A DNA stretch of 64,000 nucleotides, taken from NCBI GenBank assembly GCA_964525185.1, contig CAZGFQ010000003.1, positions 1-64,000 on the forward strand, written 5' to 3'. The position numbers and the translations under genes were made by a program. Shown in pieces: positions 45,864-55,489 of this stretch (position 1 is its first letter; the number at the start of each line of letters is the position of its first letter). The notes below the pieces were generated by a model. It ran no database searches, had not been told where the DNA came from, and worked only from the letters and a program-made list of their open reading frames with translations. The stretch comes from JABHGY01 sp964525185 (lineage in GTDB: Bacteria; Fidelibacterota; Marinisomatia; Marinisomatales; UBA1611).

Positions 45864-48860
45864 ATGAAACACATACGCATATTAATGATTTACCTTTTAG
45901 GCTCTATTTTATTTGGGCAAAACCTACTGGACCAAGCTGGAATCCCAATTCGTCAGGGAATTCATATCGAATGGTTTAAAACAGTGAGCCCAGGAACAGA
46001 TGGAACAGCCATATTTGTTTGGTCAGATAATCGGTTTGGCCCACGAAATATTTTTGCTCAAAAAGTGAATGGAGATGGAGAATTACTTTGGGGAGAAGGC
46101 GGCGCAGTTATAACTGATTTACCAGGAAGACAAGAAGATCCTGTCTCTATATCAGACGGAAATGGTGGTGTTTTTATTGCGTGGATCGATTATCGTTTTG
46201 ATGCTGAAGGGGATGTTTTCTATCAACATATTGATGCAGATGGAAATCGACTTTTAGATGATGGTGGAATTGCTTTAGCGCTAATCCCAAGCAAACAAAT
46301 ATCCATTAATATGTGTACTGATAGTTTGGGTGGTGTGTTCGTCACCTGGCAGGATAAACGGAACCAAGTGGATGAAGATATTTATGGAACTCATATTTCT
46401 GCAAACCACGATGTCATTGAACCTGCATCTGGTGTGCCTGTGATTGTGGCTGGTGGCGCCCAAATGGCTAAAAGTATTGAATATGCAGGAAATAATGAAG
46501 CCTTTGTAGTGTGGGCAGATGCACGAAATGGCGGAAATATGGATATTTATGGTCAAAGATTTGATATGGAAATGAATCCACTTATGGAAAGTGAAGGATT
46601 TCCGGTCGCTTCATCTGATTTACTTGAAACACGTCCAAGAACCACATATATGACAAATAATCAATCATTTGTTACATGGAAATCAGGCGATGAAAGTTCT
46701 GAAATACTTTATCAAATAATTGATATGGACGGTTTTGTGCTGTCAGAACCTGGAAAAGTATCAGATTTTGATGCTATTCAAAAATCCCCTCGTGTAAAAC
46801 GTAATTCAAATGGTGAAGTATTTTTAAGTTGGACAGATTTAAGGTTTGATACAATTGATGGCCATATTTTCTTTCAAAAAATCGGATTAGATGGTTCTGT
46901 GTTATGGGGTGATGGAGTTCAATTAGATGACTCAGGAGAAAAACATTTAAATGGACGATTTGCACCAGATGAAAATGGAGGCTTATACGTCGTTTGGGAA
47001 CGAGGGAGTAATCCTGATACTGATATTCCGGCTCAATATATTTCTGCTGATGGAGTTGCAGGATGGGCAGATGGATATAATATTACAATTGCAGAAGGGA
47101 ATCAGGAAGCACCAAATGTTATTTATTCTCCAGGGGTTGGACTCTTTACTATTTATGGGGATGCATCATCTGGAAGTGTAAATCTGCTCGTTGATTATCC
47201 TGCTGATACAGAAGCAGATATATTAGGTGCTACTGGTATGGACGGCGATGTAAAATATATACAAGGGTTTAATTCAAATGTAGATGAAATCATTCTTTTA
47301 TGGGAAGATAACCGACACGCACAAAAAATATATGCAAATCGGGCTGCCAATGAATCTTTAGAAGTAACGAATGGAAATCAAATTACCTTTTCAGATGATG
47401 ATGCCTCTGTTGATGATTTATCTTATCCTAGATACTATTTTGATGGTGACCATGTGTATGTTGCTACATTTGATGGGTCAGGTACACCGAAATCAATGCG
47501 TATAAATAAATTAACGACTGATTTTGAGAATTTATGGGGTGATTCAGGTATAGCTGTTACAAGTATGATGGACCAAAGTAATGGGAGACTCCTAGGGCTT
47601 GAAGAAAGTATTGCTTGTTTTTGGAGTGAATCACAAGCAATTAGCTTAGACATCCTATTCCAAAAGTATGATTCAGATGGGAATGCATTATTAGAAGAAG
47701 GTGGTAAAGTTTTATTGGATGGATGGAATGATGAATATGTTTTAAATGTTTTCAATACACCTGATAATAATATTATGATTGTTTGGCTAGATAATGCTTG
47801 GGGAAGTACAACCATTAAAATAAAGAAAATTGATTTAAATGGAAATTTAGCTGTTGGATGGTCTTCCAGTGGAATAAATCTGAGTGAAACGGTTTACGAT
47901 ATTCAAGACATATCCGCAGAAGTCATTTCTGATGAAGATGGTATTTTTGTCGTTTGGCGACAAACGACCACAACTGAAACAGAAATATATGGACAAATTA
48001 TCGATTGGGATGGAAATATTATGTGGGAAAACGGTGGTCTGTCGATTTCAAATGCAGAACATGATCAAGTAAATCCATCCATGGATGTAGATCCCATTGG
48101 AAAAACAGCTTTTATTGCTTGGGAAGATTTACGTAATGGGATTGATTATAATGTATTTGGACAAGAAATCGACCTAGTCAGCGGAGAATTAAATGGAGAA
48201 GCCATTCAATTTTCTGCAGACACAACACAACAACTTAAGCCGTATGTTAAAAATATATTGCAGGGCCAATATCTCATTTTATGGGAGGATGGTCGTGGTT
48301 TTTGGAATAATGATCCATTAATGACTGGCGGTGCTGACATTTATGGAAGTGGGTATGCAACGTGGAATGGAATAACATCGGAAATCGATGGTTTTCCTGT
48401 CGTGGCAAATTATCATGAGCAGGGGCAAGTTGAAGTCACAAATTATAATCAAGAATCGCAATATTTACTCCATTGGATTGATTTACGAAGCTCAGGCAAA
48501 GAAGATATTTATAATTATTATGGACGAATCATTGAAGTAGCAGATTTATTGGATGTAAAGGATGAGCACGAAGTTTGGGCACAAAATTTTAAATTACATT
48601 CAGCATTTCCAAACCCATTTAATGGTGCAATTACATTCACATTTGATATGATGGGAAAAAATCCGGTTGAATTCTCGATTTATGATATATCTGGACGGAA
48701 AGTATCAGATAGGCTCATTGTTCCTTCTTCTGCAGGTAAATACCATATTTCATGGGATGGTAAAAATATGCAAGGTCAACAAGTTGGGAGCGGAATATTC
48801 TTTTATCAATTCAAGACAAATGATGTAATAATAAAAGATAAAATTACATACTTAAAGTAA
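45864..48860 (+). CDS. Large secreted beta-propeller protein with T9SS sorting domain
   Basis: A 998-residue exported protein. After the signal peptide come many repeats of the form FIAWIDYRFDAEGDVFYQ, VTWQDKRNQVDEDIYGTH and VVWADARNGGNMDIYGQRFD, i.e. W-x-D-x-R/N-...-D-I-Y-G-Q units that build one or two large beta-propellers. The C terminus is a sorting domain (AFPNPFNGAITFTFD, EFSIYDISGRKVS, GSGIFFYQFK, ITYLK). No enzymatic motif is visible, so a binding or scaffold role at the surface is likely. Confidence 0.75.
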   Translation: MKHIRILMIYLLGSILFGQNLLDQAGIPIRQGIHIEWFKTVSPGTDGTAIFVWSDNRFGPRNIFAQKVNGDGELLWGEGGAVITDLPGRQEDPVSISDGNGGVFIAWIDYRFDAEGDVFYQHIDADGNRLLDDGGIALALIPSKQISINMCTDSLGGVFVTWQDKRNQVDEDIYGTHISANHDVIEPASGVPVIVAGGAQMAKSIEYAGNNEAFVVWADARNGGNMDIYGQRFDMEMNPLMESEGFPVASSDLLETRPRTTYMTNNQSFVTWKSGDESSEILYQIIDMDGFVLSEPGKVSDFDAIQKSPRVKRNSNGEVFLSWTDLRFDTIDGHIFFQKIGLDGSVLWGDGVQLDDSGEKHLNGRFAPDENGGLYVVWERGSNPDTDIPAQYISADGVAGWADGYNITIAEGNQEAPNVIYSPGVGLFTIYGDASSGSVNLLVDYPADTEADILGATGMDGDVKYIQGFNSNVDEIILLWEDNRHAQKIYANRAANESLEVTNGNQITFSDDDASVDDLSYPRYYFDGDHVYVATFDGSGTPKSMRINKLTTDFENLWGDSGIAVTSMMDQSNGRLLGLEESIACFWSESQAISLDILFQKYDSDGNALLEEGGKVLLDGWNDEYVLNVFNTPDNNIMIVWLDNAWGSTTIKIKKIDLNGNLAVGWSSSGINLSETVYDIQDISAEVISDEDGIFVVWRQTTTTETEIYGQIIDWDGNIMWENGGLSISNAEHDQVNPSMDVDPIGKTAFIAWEDLRNGIDYNVFGQEIDLVSGELNGEAIQFSADTTQQLKPYVKNILQGQYLILWEDGRGFWNNDPLMTGGADIYGSGYATWNGITSEIDGFPVVANYHEQGQVEVTNYNQESQYLLHWIDLRSSGKEDIYNYYGRIIEVADLLDVKDEHEVWAQNFKLHSAFPNPFNGAITFTFDMMGKNPVEFSIYDISGRKVSDRLIVPSSAGKYHISWDGKNMQGQQVGSGIFFYQFKTNDVIIKDKITYLK

Positions 48861-48863
48861 ATA

Positions 48864-51182
48864 ATGAATAAAATACATTTCTTTCGATGGATAAGTATAC
48901 TTTTTTTATCCTTATTATTTGGCCAATCTCTAGATTCGCGATATCATACGCTTGATGAAATATATGATTATTTATACGAAATTGAAGATGATCCTGCTAC
49001 AGACTATTTTTATAGGATAGATACAGTTGGATATTCTACGCAAGAAAATATACCCATCCTTGCTGTTAAAATATCAAATAATGTTCAGGTACGGGAAGAT
49101 GAAGCAAGATTATTATTTGTAGGGCAAGTGCATGCGGAAGAAATTATTGGAGTGGAAGCTGTTATAACATTGATTGATGATTTAGTATATCCTGAACCGA
49201 TACTGCAAAATCATGTAAATGTATTACGTGGGAATTTAGATATTTGGATTATACCAACCGCGAATCCGGAAGGTTTAAATGTGGTGAACGAAGGAGCTGA
49301 TGTAAGTTATAGAAAAAATAAACGAGATTTATCTCCGGATGGGCCATTCCCAAATGGTATTTTCGATTTTGATCCTTCAGTTGGAAATGATATTGATGGT
49401 GTAGATTTAAATAGAAATTTTGGATTTAATTGGGTTTTTGGAGACACTTTTCTTGAACCGGATGCGAGTGAATATGCAGCACATTATGATTATTATAAAG
49501 GGGAAGAACCTTTCTCAGAGACTGAAGCTGTGGCCATTCGTGATTTAGCCTTAAGAGAACAATTTTTATTTTCAATTGTATGGCATAGTTCACGATCCGG
49601 TCGATTATCTGAAAAAATATTCACATCTTGGTTGTGGGAAGAGTCAAAGCCATCACCAGATTTAACATATATGAAAACCATGGCAGATGATTTTGCAGAA
49701 GAAATTGAAACAGAAGATGGGTCAGGAACCTATTTATCCGTTTATAGTGGATCGCGAAATGGGAAATTGCATGATTGGTTTTATCGAGAAACAGGGTGCA
49801 TTCAATATTTAATTGAATGTGGGACAGCAAATATTCACCCCGACAGCACTTTATTAGAGAATACCATTGAACGGGTCAATCCAGCTATGTGGTATCTCAT
49901 GGATAGATCCATTGGTTATTATATGGATGCATCTCAATTAACAGGACTGATTACAGATGCAATGACAGGAGCCCCTATCCAAGGTGCAATTGTCGAAGTA
50001 TTAGAACATACTGGATCGGTGTTAAAACCACGGAAAACAGATGAATTCGGGCGATTTAGACGTATTCTAGATGTTGGATCTTATACCGTTTTAGTCCGTG
50101 CAAAAGGCTATTTGCCACAAACCATAAATGTTGTGGTTAATAATGCAGCGATTACAAACCAGGATATTGCATTAAATAGTGCCCCTATTTATACATTGAA
50201 TATATCAACTATAATCCATGACTTATTGACGGTAGAAAGTACAGGGTACTTATCCACAGAATTTGGAATAGATACACTTGTCATTGGTCAATCCAATATT
50301 ATTGAACTTCCTGAGGATAATTATCACTTAGTTCTATTACGTGGTGAACCATTAATGCCGTGGGAAGGTTCGATTTACTTAAATCAGGATATGTCCATTA
50401 CGGCAGATTTTCAAGAAGCAACATCTTTTGTCTTGGGTGAATCGTGGCCTTGGAATCATGCAGAAGGTCCATGGCAGGCAGGCAATATTATTCTTAAAAC
50501 TCAGGAAAGTCCCTATTATGAAAATGGGGATACAACTATGTCAGAACAGTGGATGGAATCAGATTTGATTGATGTAACAGGAAAAAATAGACTTGTATTA
50601 AAAGTGGATCATCGATACGAAACAGAGTGGGATTATGATCCGATCTCAATTTTAATTTTAGATAATAATGATTCTCTTCTTGCGAGCAAATCGTGGACGG
50701 GATTAGCCTGGGAACATATTCAAGCAAATTATATAACGGCTGTTCGTGAAAGTGGTTTTGATAGTGTGAAAATCAGATTGAGTTTTATGCCAGATGAAAC
50801 GGTGAATTACCATGGGTGGGAATTACAAGGATTAACATTATTTTCAATTCACGATGATTATCTAAGTGTTGTTACATCACAAGGCGGTCCAATGCCAAAA
50901 ATTCCATTAACGCTCAATGGTATATTCCCCAACCCATCTCAAGGACAGTTCCAAGTTGATATTGGTCATTGGCCTGGTGGAAAAGGCGGCATTACGATCT
51001 ATAATTTATTAGGGCAAGAAATAACTCAATATCCAATAAATCAATTATCACCGGGACGACATTTCATTCGATTGAATTTGGAGCAATCTGTGAATAAAAT
51101 TTTAAGTTCTGGAGTCTATTTTATCGTTTTAAATACAGATAGGGAAATGGTTACACAAAAATGCGTATTTATGAAAAATTAA
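48864..51182 (+). CDS. Secreted M14 zinc carboxypeptidase with T9SS sorting domain
   Basis: A 772-residue exoprotease. Zinc ligands are in their usual contexts: HAEE (His90, Glu93) and IVWHSS (His241). GVDLNRNFGFNW carries the Asn-Arg substrate pair, and IECGT (Glu318) is the likely catalytic base. After the catalytic domain comes a carboxypeptidase regulatory-type beta domain (LTGLITDAMTGAPIQGAIV, near residue 365), further beta domains, and a C-terminal sorting domain (FPNPSQGQF, ITIYNLLGQE, GVYFIVLN). Probably trims peptides at the cell surface together with the neighbouring proteases. Confidence 0.88.
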   Translation: MNKIHFFRWISILFLSLLFGQSLDSRYHTLDEIYDYLYEIEDDPATDYFYRIDTVGYSTQENIPILAVKISNNVQVREDEARLLFVGQVHAEEIIGVEAVITLIDDLVYPEPILQNHVNVLRGNLDIWIIPTANPEGLNVVNEGADVSYRKNKRDLSPDGPFPNGIFDFDPSVGNDIDGVDLNRNFGFNWVFGDTFLEPDASEYAAHYDYYKGEEPFSETEAVAIRDLALREQFLFSIVWHSSRSGRLSEKIFTSWLWEESKPSPDLTYMKTMADDFAEEIETEDGSGTYLSVYSGSRNGKLHDWFYRETGCIQYLIECGTANIHPDSTLLENTIERVNPAMWYLMDRSIGYYMDASQLTGLITDAMTGAPIQGAIVEVLEHTGSVLKPRKTDEFGRFRRILDVGSYTVLVRAKGYLPQTINVVVNNAAITNQDIALNSAPIYTLNISTIIHDLLTVESTGYLSTEFGIDTLVIGQSNIIELPEDNYHLVLLRGEPLMPWEGSIYLNQDMSITADFQEATSFVLGESWPWNHAEGPWQAGNIILKTQESPYYENGDTTMSEQWMESDLIDVTGKNRLVLKVDHRYETEWDYDPISILILDNNDSLLASKSWTGLAWEHIQANYITAVRESGFDSVKIRLSFMPDETVNYHGWELQGLTLFSIHDDYLSVVTSQGGPMPKIPLTLNGIFPNPSQGQFQVDIGHWPGGKGGITIYNLLGQEITQYPINQLSPGRHFIRLNLEQSVNKILSSGVYFIVLNTDREMVTQKCVFMKN

Positions 51183-54100
51183 TTCTTACAATTCTACTGA
51201 CTAGTTTCAGTTTTGCTGATGGTTTATCTTTTCGAGGAAAAACAACCGAAAATCTCATTCAAGAAACGATTCCATTGGCTTTTCAACATTTTGTTGAAAC
51301 AGAATTGGATTTACCCCATTTAGCGAATATGAATCGCGGAAGTTACCTTATCATTGTTCCAGATGGATTGGTTAATTATTTAGATCAATTTGTCTCTTTT
51401 AAAAAATCACAAGGATTTGATGTGATTGTTTCTCTACTTTCTGAAGCAGGGAGTAGTTCCGATGAAATTAAATCATTTATTGGCGCAACATTGGCAGAAG
51501 ATCCAATGTTAGAATATGTTCTCCTAATTGGAGATGTAGACGGATTTGCCGCTTTACCTTCGTTTTATTATGGTCCTGAAAATGATGTATCTGACCAAAA
51601 ATACTCCCATTTGGTTGGTGATGATTTTATCCCAGATGTATTTATTGGAAGAATGTCTGTTGATAATTTGACTGATTTAATTGTGATTTTATCAAAAACA
51701 ATGAAATATGCTCGAGATCCTTTAGCCTATGATCAAGATTGGCTAAATCGCGGACTCGTTGTGGCTGGGAATTATAGTAATACATATCCGATTCCCATTA
51801 CACCCAAATGGACATCCTATTGGCTGCGAGATGAATTGCTCAATTTTGGTTATTCAAATGTGGATACTGTTTTTTATCCACCAACGCAACAAGGAGCACC
51901 TCAAATTATTTCAGCCATTAATCAAGGTGCCGGCATTGTGAATTACCGCGGATGGGGAGATGCCAACGGTTGGCATTATCCCGAATTCCATGTGAGCGAT
52001 GTAAATGATTTAAATAATGGTTGGTTAACACCTGTATTTATGAGCTATGTCTGTAATTCAAATGATTTCGCTAATAATGTTGACCCTTGTCTGTCCGAAG
52101 CTGTGTTACGTTCTGGGACACCATCTGTCCCAAAAGGTGGCGTAGCCTTCATTGGTCCATCGGATCTTCATACAAGTACAAAATACAATAATATCATTAA
52201 TGCCTATATGTATGATGCAATGTTGAATCATAAAGTTGTGGAATTAGCACCAGCTATGCTTGCAGGACAATTGGGGTTACAAAAAGAATTCCCTGAGCAA
52301 GATGATGCGGGGGAAGCTCAGGAATTTTATACTCATGTTTATAATATTTTAGGCGATCCTTCCTTACAAGTTTATACAGGAACTCCGAATTTGTTTTTGT
52401 TTGATATGGATCCAGTCTATGAAAATGATGGTCTTTTAGATATTCGCATCACAAATGAAAATGAACAAATGGTTGCAAATGCTGTTATAAGTGTTATGGT
52501 AAATGGAGAAATCGTCGCCAAAGGATTGACAGATAATACCGGACGATTCTTAGCTAGTGTGGATGTCCAAAATATTGCGGAAATAGACATTTATTCGAAT
52601 AAGAATGATTTTATTCAAGGCCATTTCGTTGCCAGTGTTGAAAATGCAACATCTGATATTCATTTAAACCAAATAGCCGTTTCATCCGAAGATAATGACG
52701 AAAATGTAGCATTAGGTGAATCATTTGAACTTTCAATATCGCTAACAAATAATTCCGATAATGTGGCAGGAGGTTTTATTGGATCGTTATCGTTTAATGC
52801 TGGAGTAGAGCCTCAACTCATCGAAGTAAATATTCCTGAAATAAATTCAGGAGAATCAGCTATTCTCGTTATATCTGATTTAGTGATATATGAACCTTTT
52901 CACTCTAACGGTGCAGCCGCTCGACTTTCGGATAATAATGGAATAAAAATGGGTGATCTTGTTATTCCTGTAATAATGCCCAATTTTGATATTTCCTTTT
53001 CAAATACAAATCTTACACCAAATTCAACATTTACGCCTGCTCTATCAATCAAAAGTTACACGAATGCAGATTATAATGATTTTTGGGTTGATATCTCATG
53101 TTTGAATGATTCCAATGATTGTGTTGTGGGACCGAATGATGATTTTCAAGGCAATTGGACATCCATAGCTGCGTTTGAAGAGCAATTGTTTACAAATAAT
53201 GCCGAAATTGGTTTGGGTGATATTTCTTATGGCAGCGATATAACATTTTTCGTGGACTTTTTTAAAGGTGATAATTCTATTTATAGTCAAGAAGTTAAAC
53301 TACACATTGAACCACAAACAGAAAGCCTTCCGGTGGCCCCATCCAATTATGGGTATTGGGCTTATGATAATACCGACTCAGGATTTGACCAAACACCCAC
53401 ATTTAATTGGATAGAGCTAGACCCATCATTTGGGGGAACAAATGGAACAGAATATTTACTGGACGATGATGATCACGTTGATATTGCTTTACCCTTTACA
53501 TTTCAATATCATGGGCAAGCGTATGATGGATTAACCATTAGTTCAAATGGATGGGCATCATTTGAATCCTGTTATATTGATTACTTTTGGAATTATACGA
53601 TTCCGATGTACATGGGACCAAAGGCATTATTAGCTCCTTTTTGGGATGATTTAGAAGTTGTGGATGAAAATTGGATTCGGGTTTATACGTGGCATGATGA
53701 AGCGAATGGTCGATTCATTGTGGAATGGTCTCGTGTGTTAAATGGATATGATGAAACGACTGAAGAAACATTTGAAATTATTCTATATTCTCAGAATGCT
53801 ATTCCAACAGAATCTGGGGACGGTGTCATCGAATTCCAATACTTAATCATAGATGATGTGGATGCAACAAAAAATTATGCGACCATCGGGATTGAATCAC
53901 CGGGGAAAAATGATGGAATTCAGTATTCCTTTAATCATGGACTTGCGTCTGGAGCTGCTCCGCTCGAGAATGAGCGAATCATTCGATTTACCACAGAAGC
54001 TCCCGATAATTATGTTGCACCATTAGGGATTGAATCTGAAATACATCCAAACACATTTCAACTATCATATGCATATCCGAATCCATTTAACCCAACTACA

Positions 54101-54328
54101 CATTTAAATGTTACTTTGGGAGAAAGTCAATATTTATCTGTTTTGATTTATGATATGCTTGGCAGAGAAATAAATACACTTGTTTCTACATGGATGGATG
54201 CGGGGCAACATCATTTATCATGGAATGGCTTTAATCTAGCAGGGGAAATTGTATCTTCAGGGCCGTATTTTATTGTAGCTAAAACCAAAAATGATACTCG
54301 CATTCAAAAAGTATTATTTATAAAATAA
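51161..54328 (+). CDS. Gingipain-like (C25) secreted protein with T9SS sorting domain
   Basis: A 1055-residue protein with ATG at 51161, inside the end of the carboxypeptidase gene. It has a signal peptide and then a C25 domain: SYLIIVPDGLVNYLDQF, YVLLIGDVDGFAALPSFYYG, NYRGWGDANGWHYPE (residues 261-275) and MSYVCNSNDF with Cys298. The GHG histidine typical of gingipains is replaced by GWG, though a histidine follows at about residue 272. Ig-like domains and a C-terminal sorting domain (AYPNPFNPTT, SVLIYDMLGREIN, SSGPYFIVAK) complete it. Activity is uncertain. Confidence 0.75.
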   Translation: MRIYEKLILTILLTSFSFADGLSFRGKTTENLIQETIPLAFQHFVETELDLPHLANMNRGSYLIIVPDGLVNYLDQFVSFKKSQGFDVIVSLLSEAGSSSDEIKSFIGATLAEDPMLEYVLLIGDVDGFAALPSFYYGPENDVSDQKYSHLVGDDFIPDVFIGRMSVDNLTDLIVILSKTMKYARDPLAYDQDWLNRGLVVAGNYSNTYPIPITPKWTSYWLRDELLNFGYSNVDTVFYPPTQQGAPQIISAINQGAGIVNYRGWGDANGWHYPEFHVSDVNDLNNGWLTPVFMSYVCNSNDFANNVDPCLSEAVLRSGTPSVPKGGVAFIGPSDLHTSTKYNNIINAYMYDAMLNHKVVELAPAMLAGQLGLQKEFPEQDDAGEAQEFYTHVYNILGDPSLQVYTGTPNLFLFDMDPVYENDGLLDIRITNENEQMVANAVISVMVNGEIVAKGLTDNTGRFLASVDVQNIAEIDIYSNKNDFIQGHFVASVENATSDIHLNQIAVSSEDNDENVALGESFELSISLTNNSDNVAGGFIGSLSFNAGVEPQLIEVNIPEINSGESAILVISDLVIYEPFHSNGAAARLSDNNGIKMGDLVIPVIMPNFDISFSNTNLTPNSTFTPALSIKSYTNADYNDFWVDISCLNDSNDCVVGPNDDFQGNWTSIAAFEEQLFTNNAEIGLGDISYGSDITFFVDFFKGDNSIYSQEVKLHIEPQTESLPVAPSNYGYWAYDNTDSGFDQTPTFNWIELDPSFGGTNGTEYLLDDDDHVDIALPFTFQYHGQAYDGLTISSNGWASFESCYIDYFWNYTIPMYMGPKALLAPFWDDLEVVDENWIRVYTWHDEANGRFIVEWSRVLNGYDETTEETFEIILYSQNAIPTESGDGVIEFQYLIIDDVDATKNYATIGIESPGKNDGIQYSFNHGLASGAAPLENERIIRFTTEAPDNYVAPLGIESEIHPNTFQLSYAYPNPFNPTTHLNVTLGESQYLSVLIYDMLGREINTLVSTWMDAGQHHLSWNGFNLAGEIVSSGPYFIVAKTKNDTRIQKVLFIK

Positions 54329-54377
54329 TGTGTAACATTCGGAATCAACAAGCATCCAATGGGAAAAGGAAAAAATT

Positions 54378-54614
54378 ATGATTAATGTATATTCAACTAC
54401 TTTTTGTCCATATTGTGTTAATGCAAAAAGACTGCTAACAGAAAAAGGGATGGATTTTGAAGAAATCAATATTGAAGAAAAAGGCATTAGCAGAGAAGAA
54501 TTAGTTGAAATAACGGGAGGACGGTCTGTGCCACAAATTGTGATAAATGATAAACCCATTGGCGGATATGATAATTTAGTTCAACTAGATCAAGCTGGGG
54601 AATTATCCGCCTGA
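54378..54614 (+). CDS. grxC: Glutaredoxin (GrxC-like)
   Basis: A 78-residue thioredoxin-fold redox protein with the dithiol active site CPYC (residues 10-13, TTFCPYCVNAKRLL). It also has the cis-proline loop VPQIVIND and the GGYDNL glutathione-binding turn. It reduces disulfides or glutathione-mixed disulfides in the cytoplasm. The RBS AAAAGGAAAA precedes the ATG. The stop codon overlaps a non-canonical CTG start for the following lipoprotein. Confidence 0.92.
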   Translation: MINVYSTTFCPYCVNAKRLLTEKGMDFEEINIEEKGISREELVEITGGRSVPQIVINDKPIGGYDNLVQLDQAGELSA

Positions 54615-55483
54615 CTTTCATTCGTAAACGTGTTTTATATGTATTCCTAGTGGGTGTAGGAATGCTGGGATGGACATCCTGTTCGTTTTTTAAAGTAGAA
54701 ATAGACCCATTTATTGATCTTCCAGCCCTTGATGCGCATATTCTAAATACACGTGATTGGCTTCATTATGCACAAGAAGAGTACGAAGCATTTCAGCCCC
54801 TTTTAAAAGAAGAGCAAGCTGTTAATATTAAAAAGAAATTCAAAATATATCAGCGATTAAAAGCATTAAACCTTCGAATGGGGCAAGCATTATCTGATAT
54901 TTCCAATTCTTTGGAGGAACAAAAGAATATGGCTTTACAATTAAAAGGGCAGCCGGGATTGGTGTTTATAGATTCTATATCCGGGAAATCCCATCCATTA
55001 TTAGATTTGTTGGTGGCAAATAAACAAAGAATTAGTCAATCGCAATCTGTTTATGAGAGTGGAAAAATAAAATGCATCAGATTATTTAAAAAACGAAAGA
55101 AGCGACTTGTTTTTATTCGAGATCAAGTAAAGCCATGGCAGAATGAAGTGGCTGAATTAGCATTAAAACGGCATGAAATACGCGAAAGTATGATTCAATT
55201 TGAACATACCCTAGGTGAAGCAGTTTTTCAGCAGGAAAATGAATTATATAAGAAAAATATTTCTGATCTTTCTCGGCGATTGAATAAAAGGATAAAAGCA
55301 CTCAATCGATTTGAAAAAAATGTTAATCACATGATAAGGATTGCTAAAAAAGAAGTGGGCGCATTCGTTTATAAAACACCTATAAATGACCCCAAAAAAG
55401 AGTATGAAAACCGATTTGAACAAGATTTAATTCATTACAAAGAAACATTAAATGAATTAAAGAAAACATTTGAATCGTTATAA
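54611..55483 (+). CDS. Coiled-coil lipoprotein starting at a non-canonical codon
   Basis: The first ATG/GTG/TTG in this frame is GTG at 54650, which would leave only 11 residues before the lipobox. Reading upstream, the frame gives TFIRKRVLYVFLVGVGMLG then WTSC, an ideal lipoprotein signal with two arginines and a lysine. CTG at 54611, overlapping the glutaredoxin stop (CTGA) and ten bases after a GGGG, is the best start. The mature part (about 266 residues) is almost wholly alpha-helical with charged heptads (LRMGQALSDISNSLEEQKN, KKNISDLSRRLNKRIKALNR). Function unknown. Confidence 0.55.
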   Translation: MTFIRKRVLYVFLVGVGMLGWTSCSFFKVEIDPFIDLPALDAHILNTRDWLHYAQEEYEAFQPLLKEEQAVNIKKKFKIYQRLKALNLRMGQALSDISNSLEEQKNMALQLKGQPGLVFIDSISGKSHPLLDLLVANKQRISQSQSVYESGKIKCIRLFKKRKKRLVFIRDQVKPWQNEVAELALKRHEIRESMIQFEHTLGEAVFQQENELYKKNISDLSRRLNKRIKALNRFEKNVNHMIRIAKKEVGAFVYKTPINDPKKEYENRFEQDLIHYKETLNELKKTFESL

Positions 55484-55489
55484 ATGATA

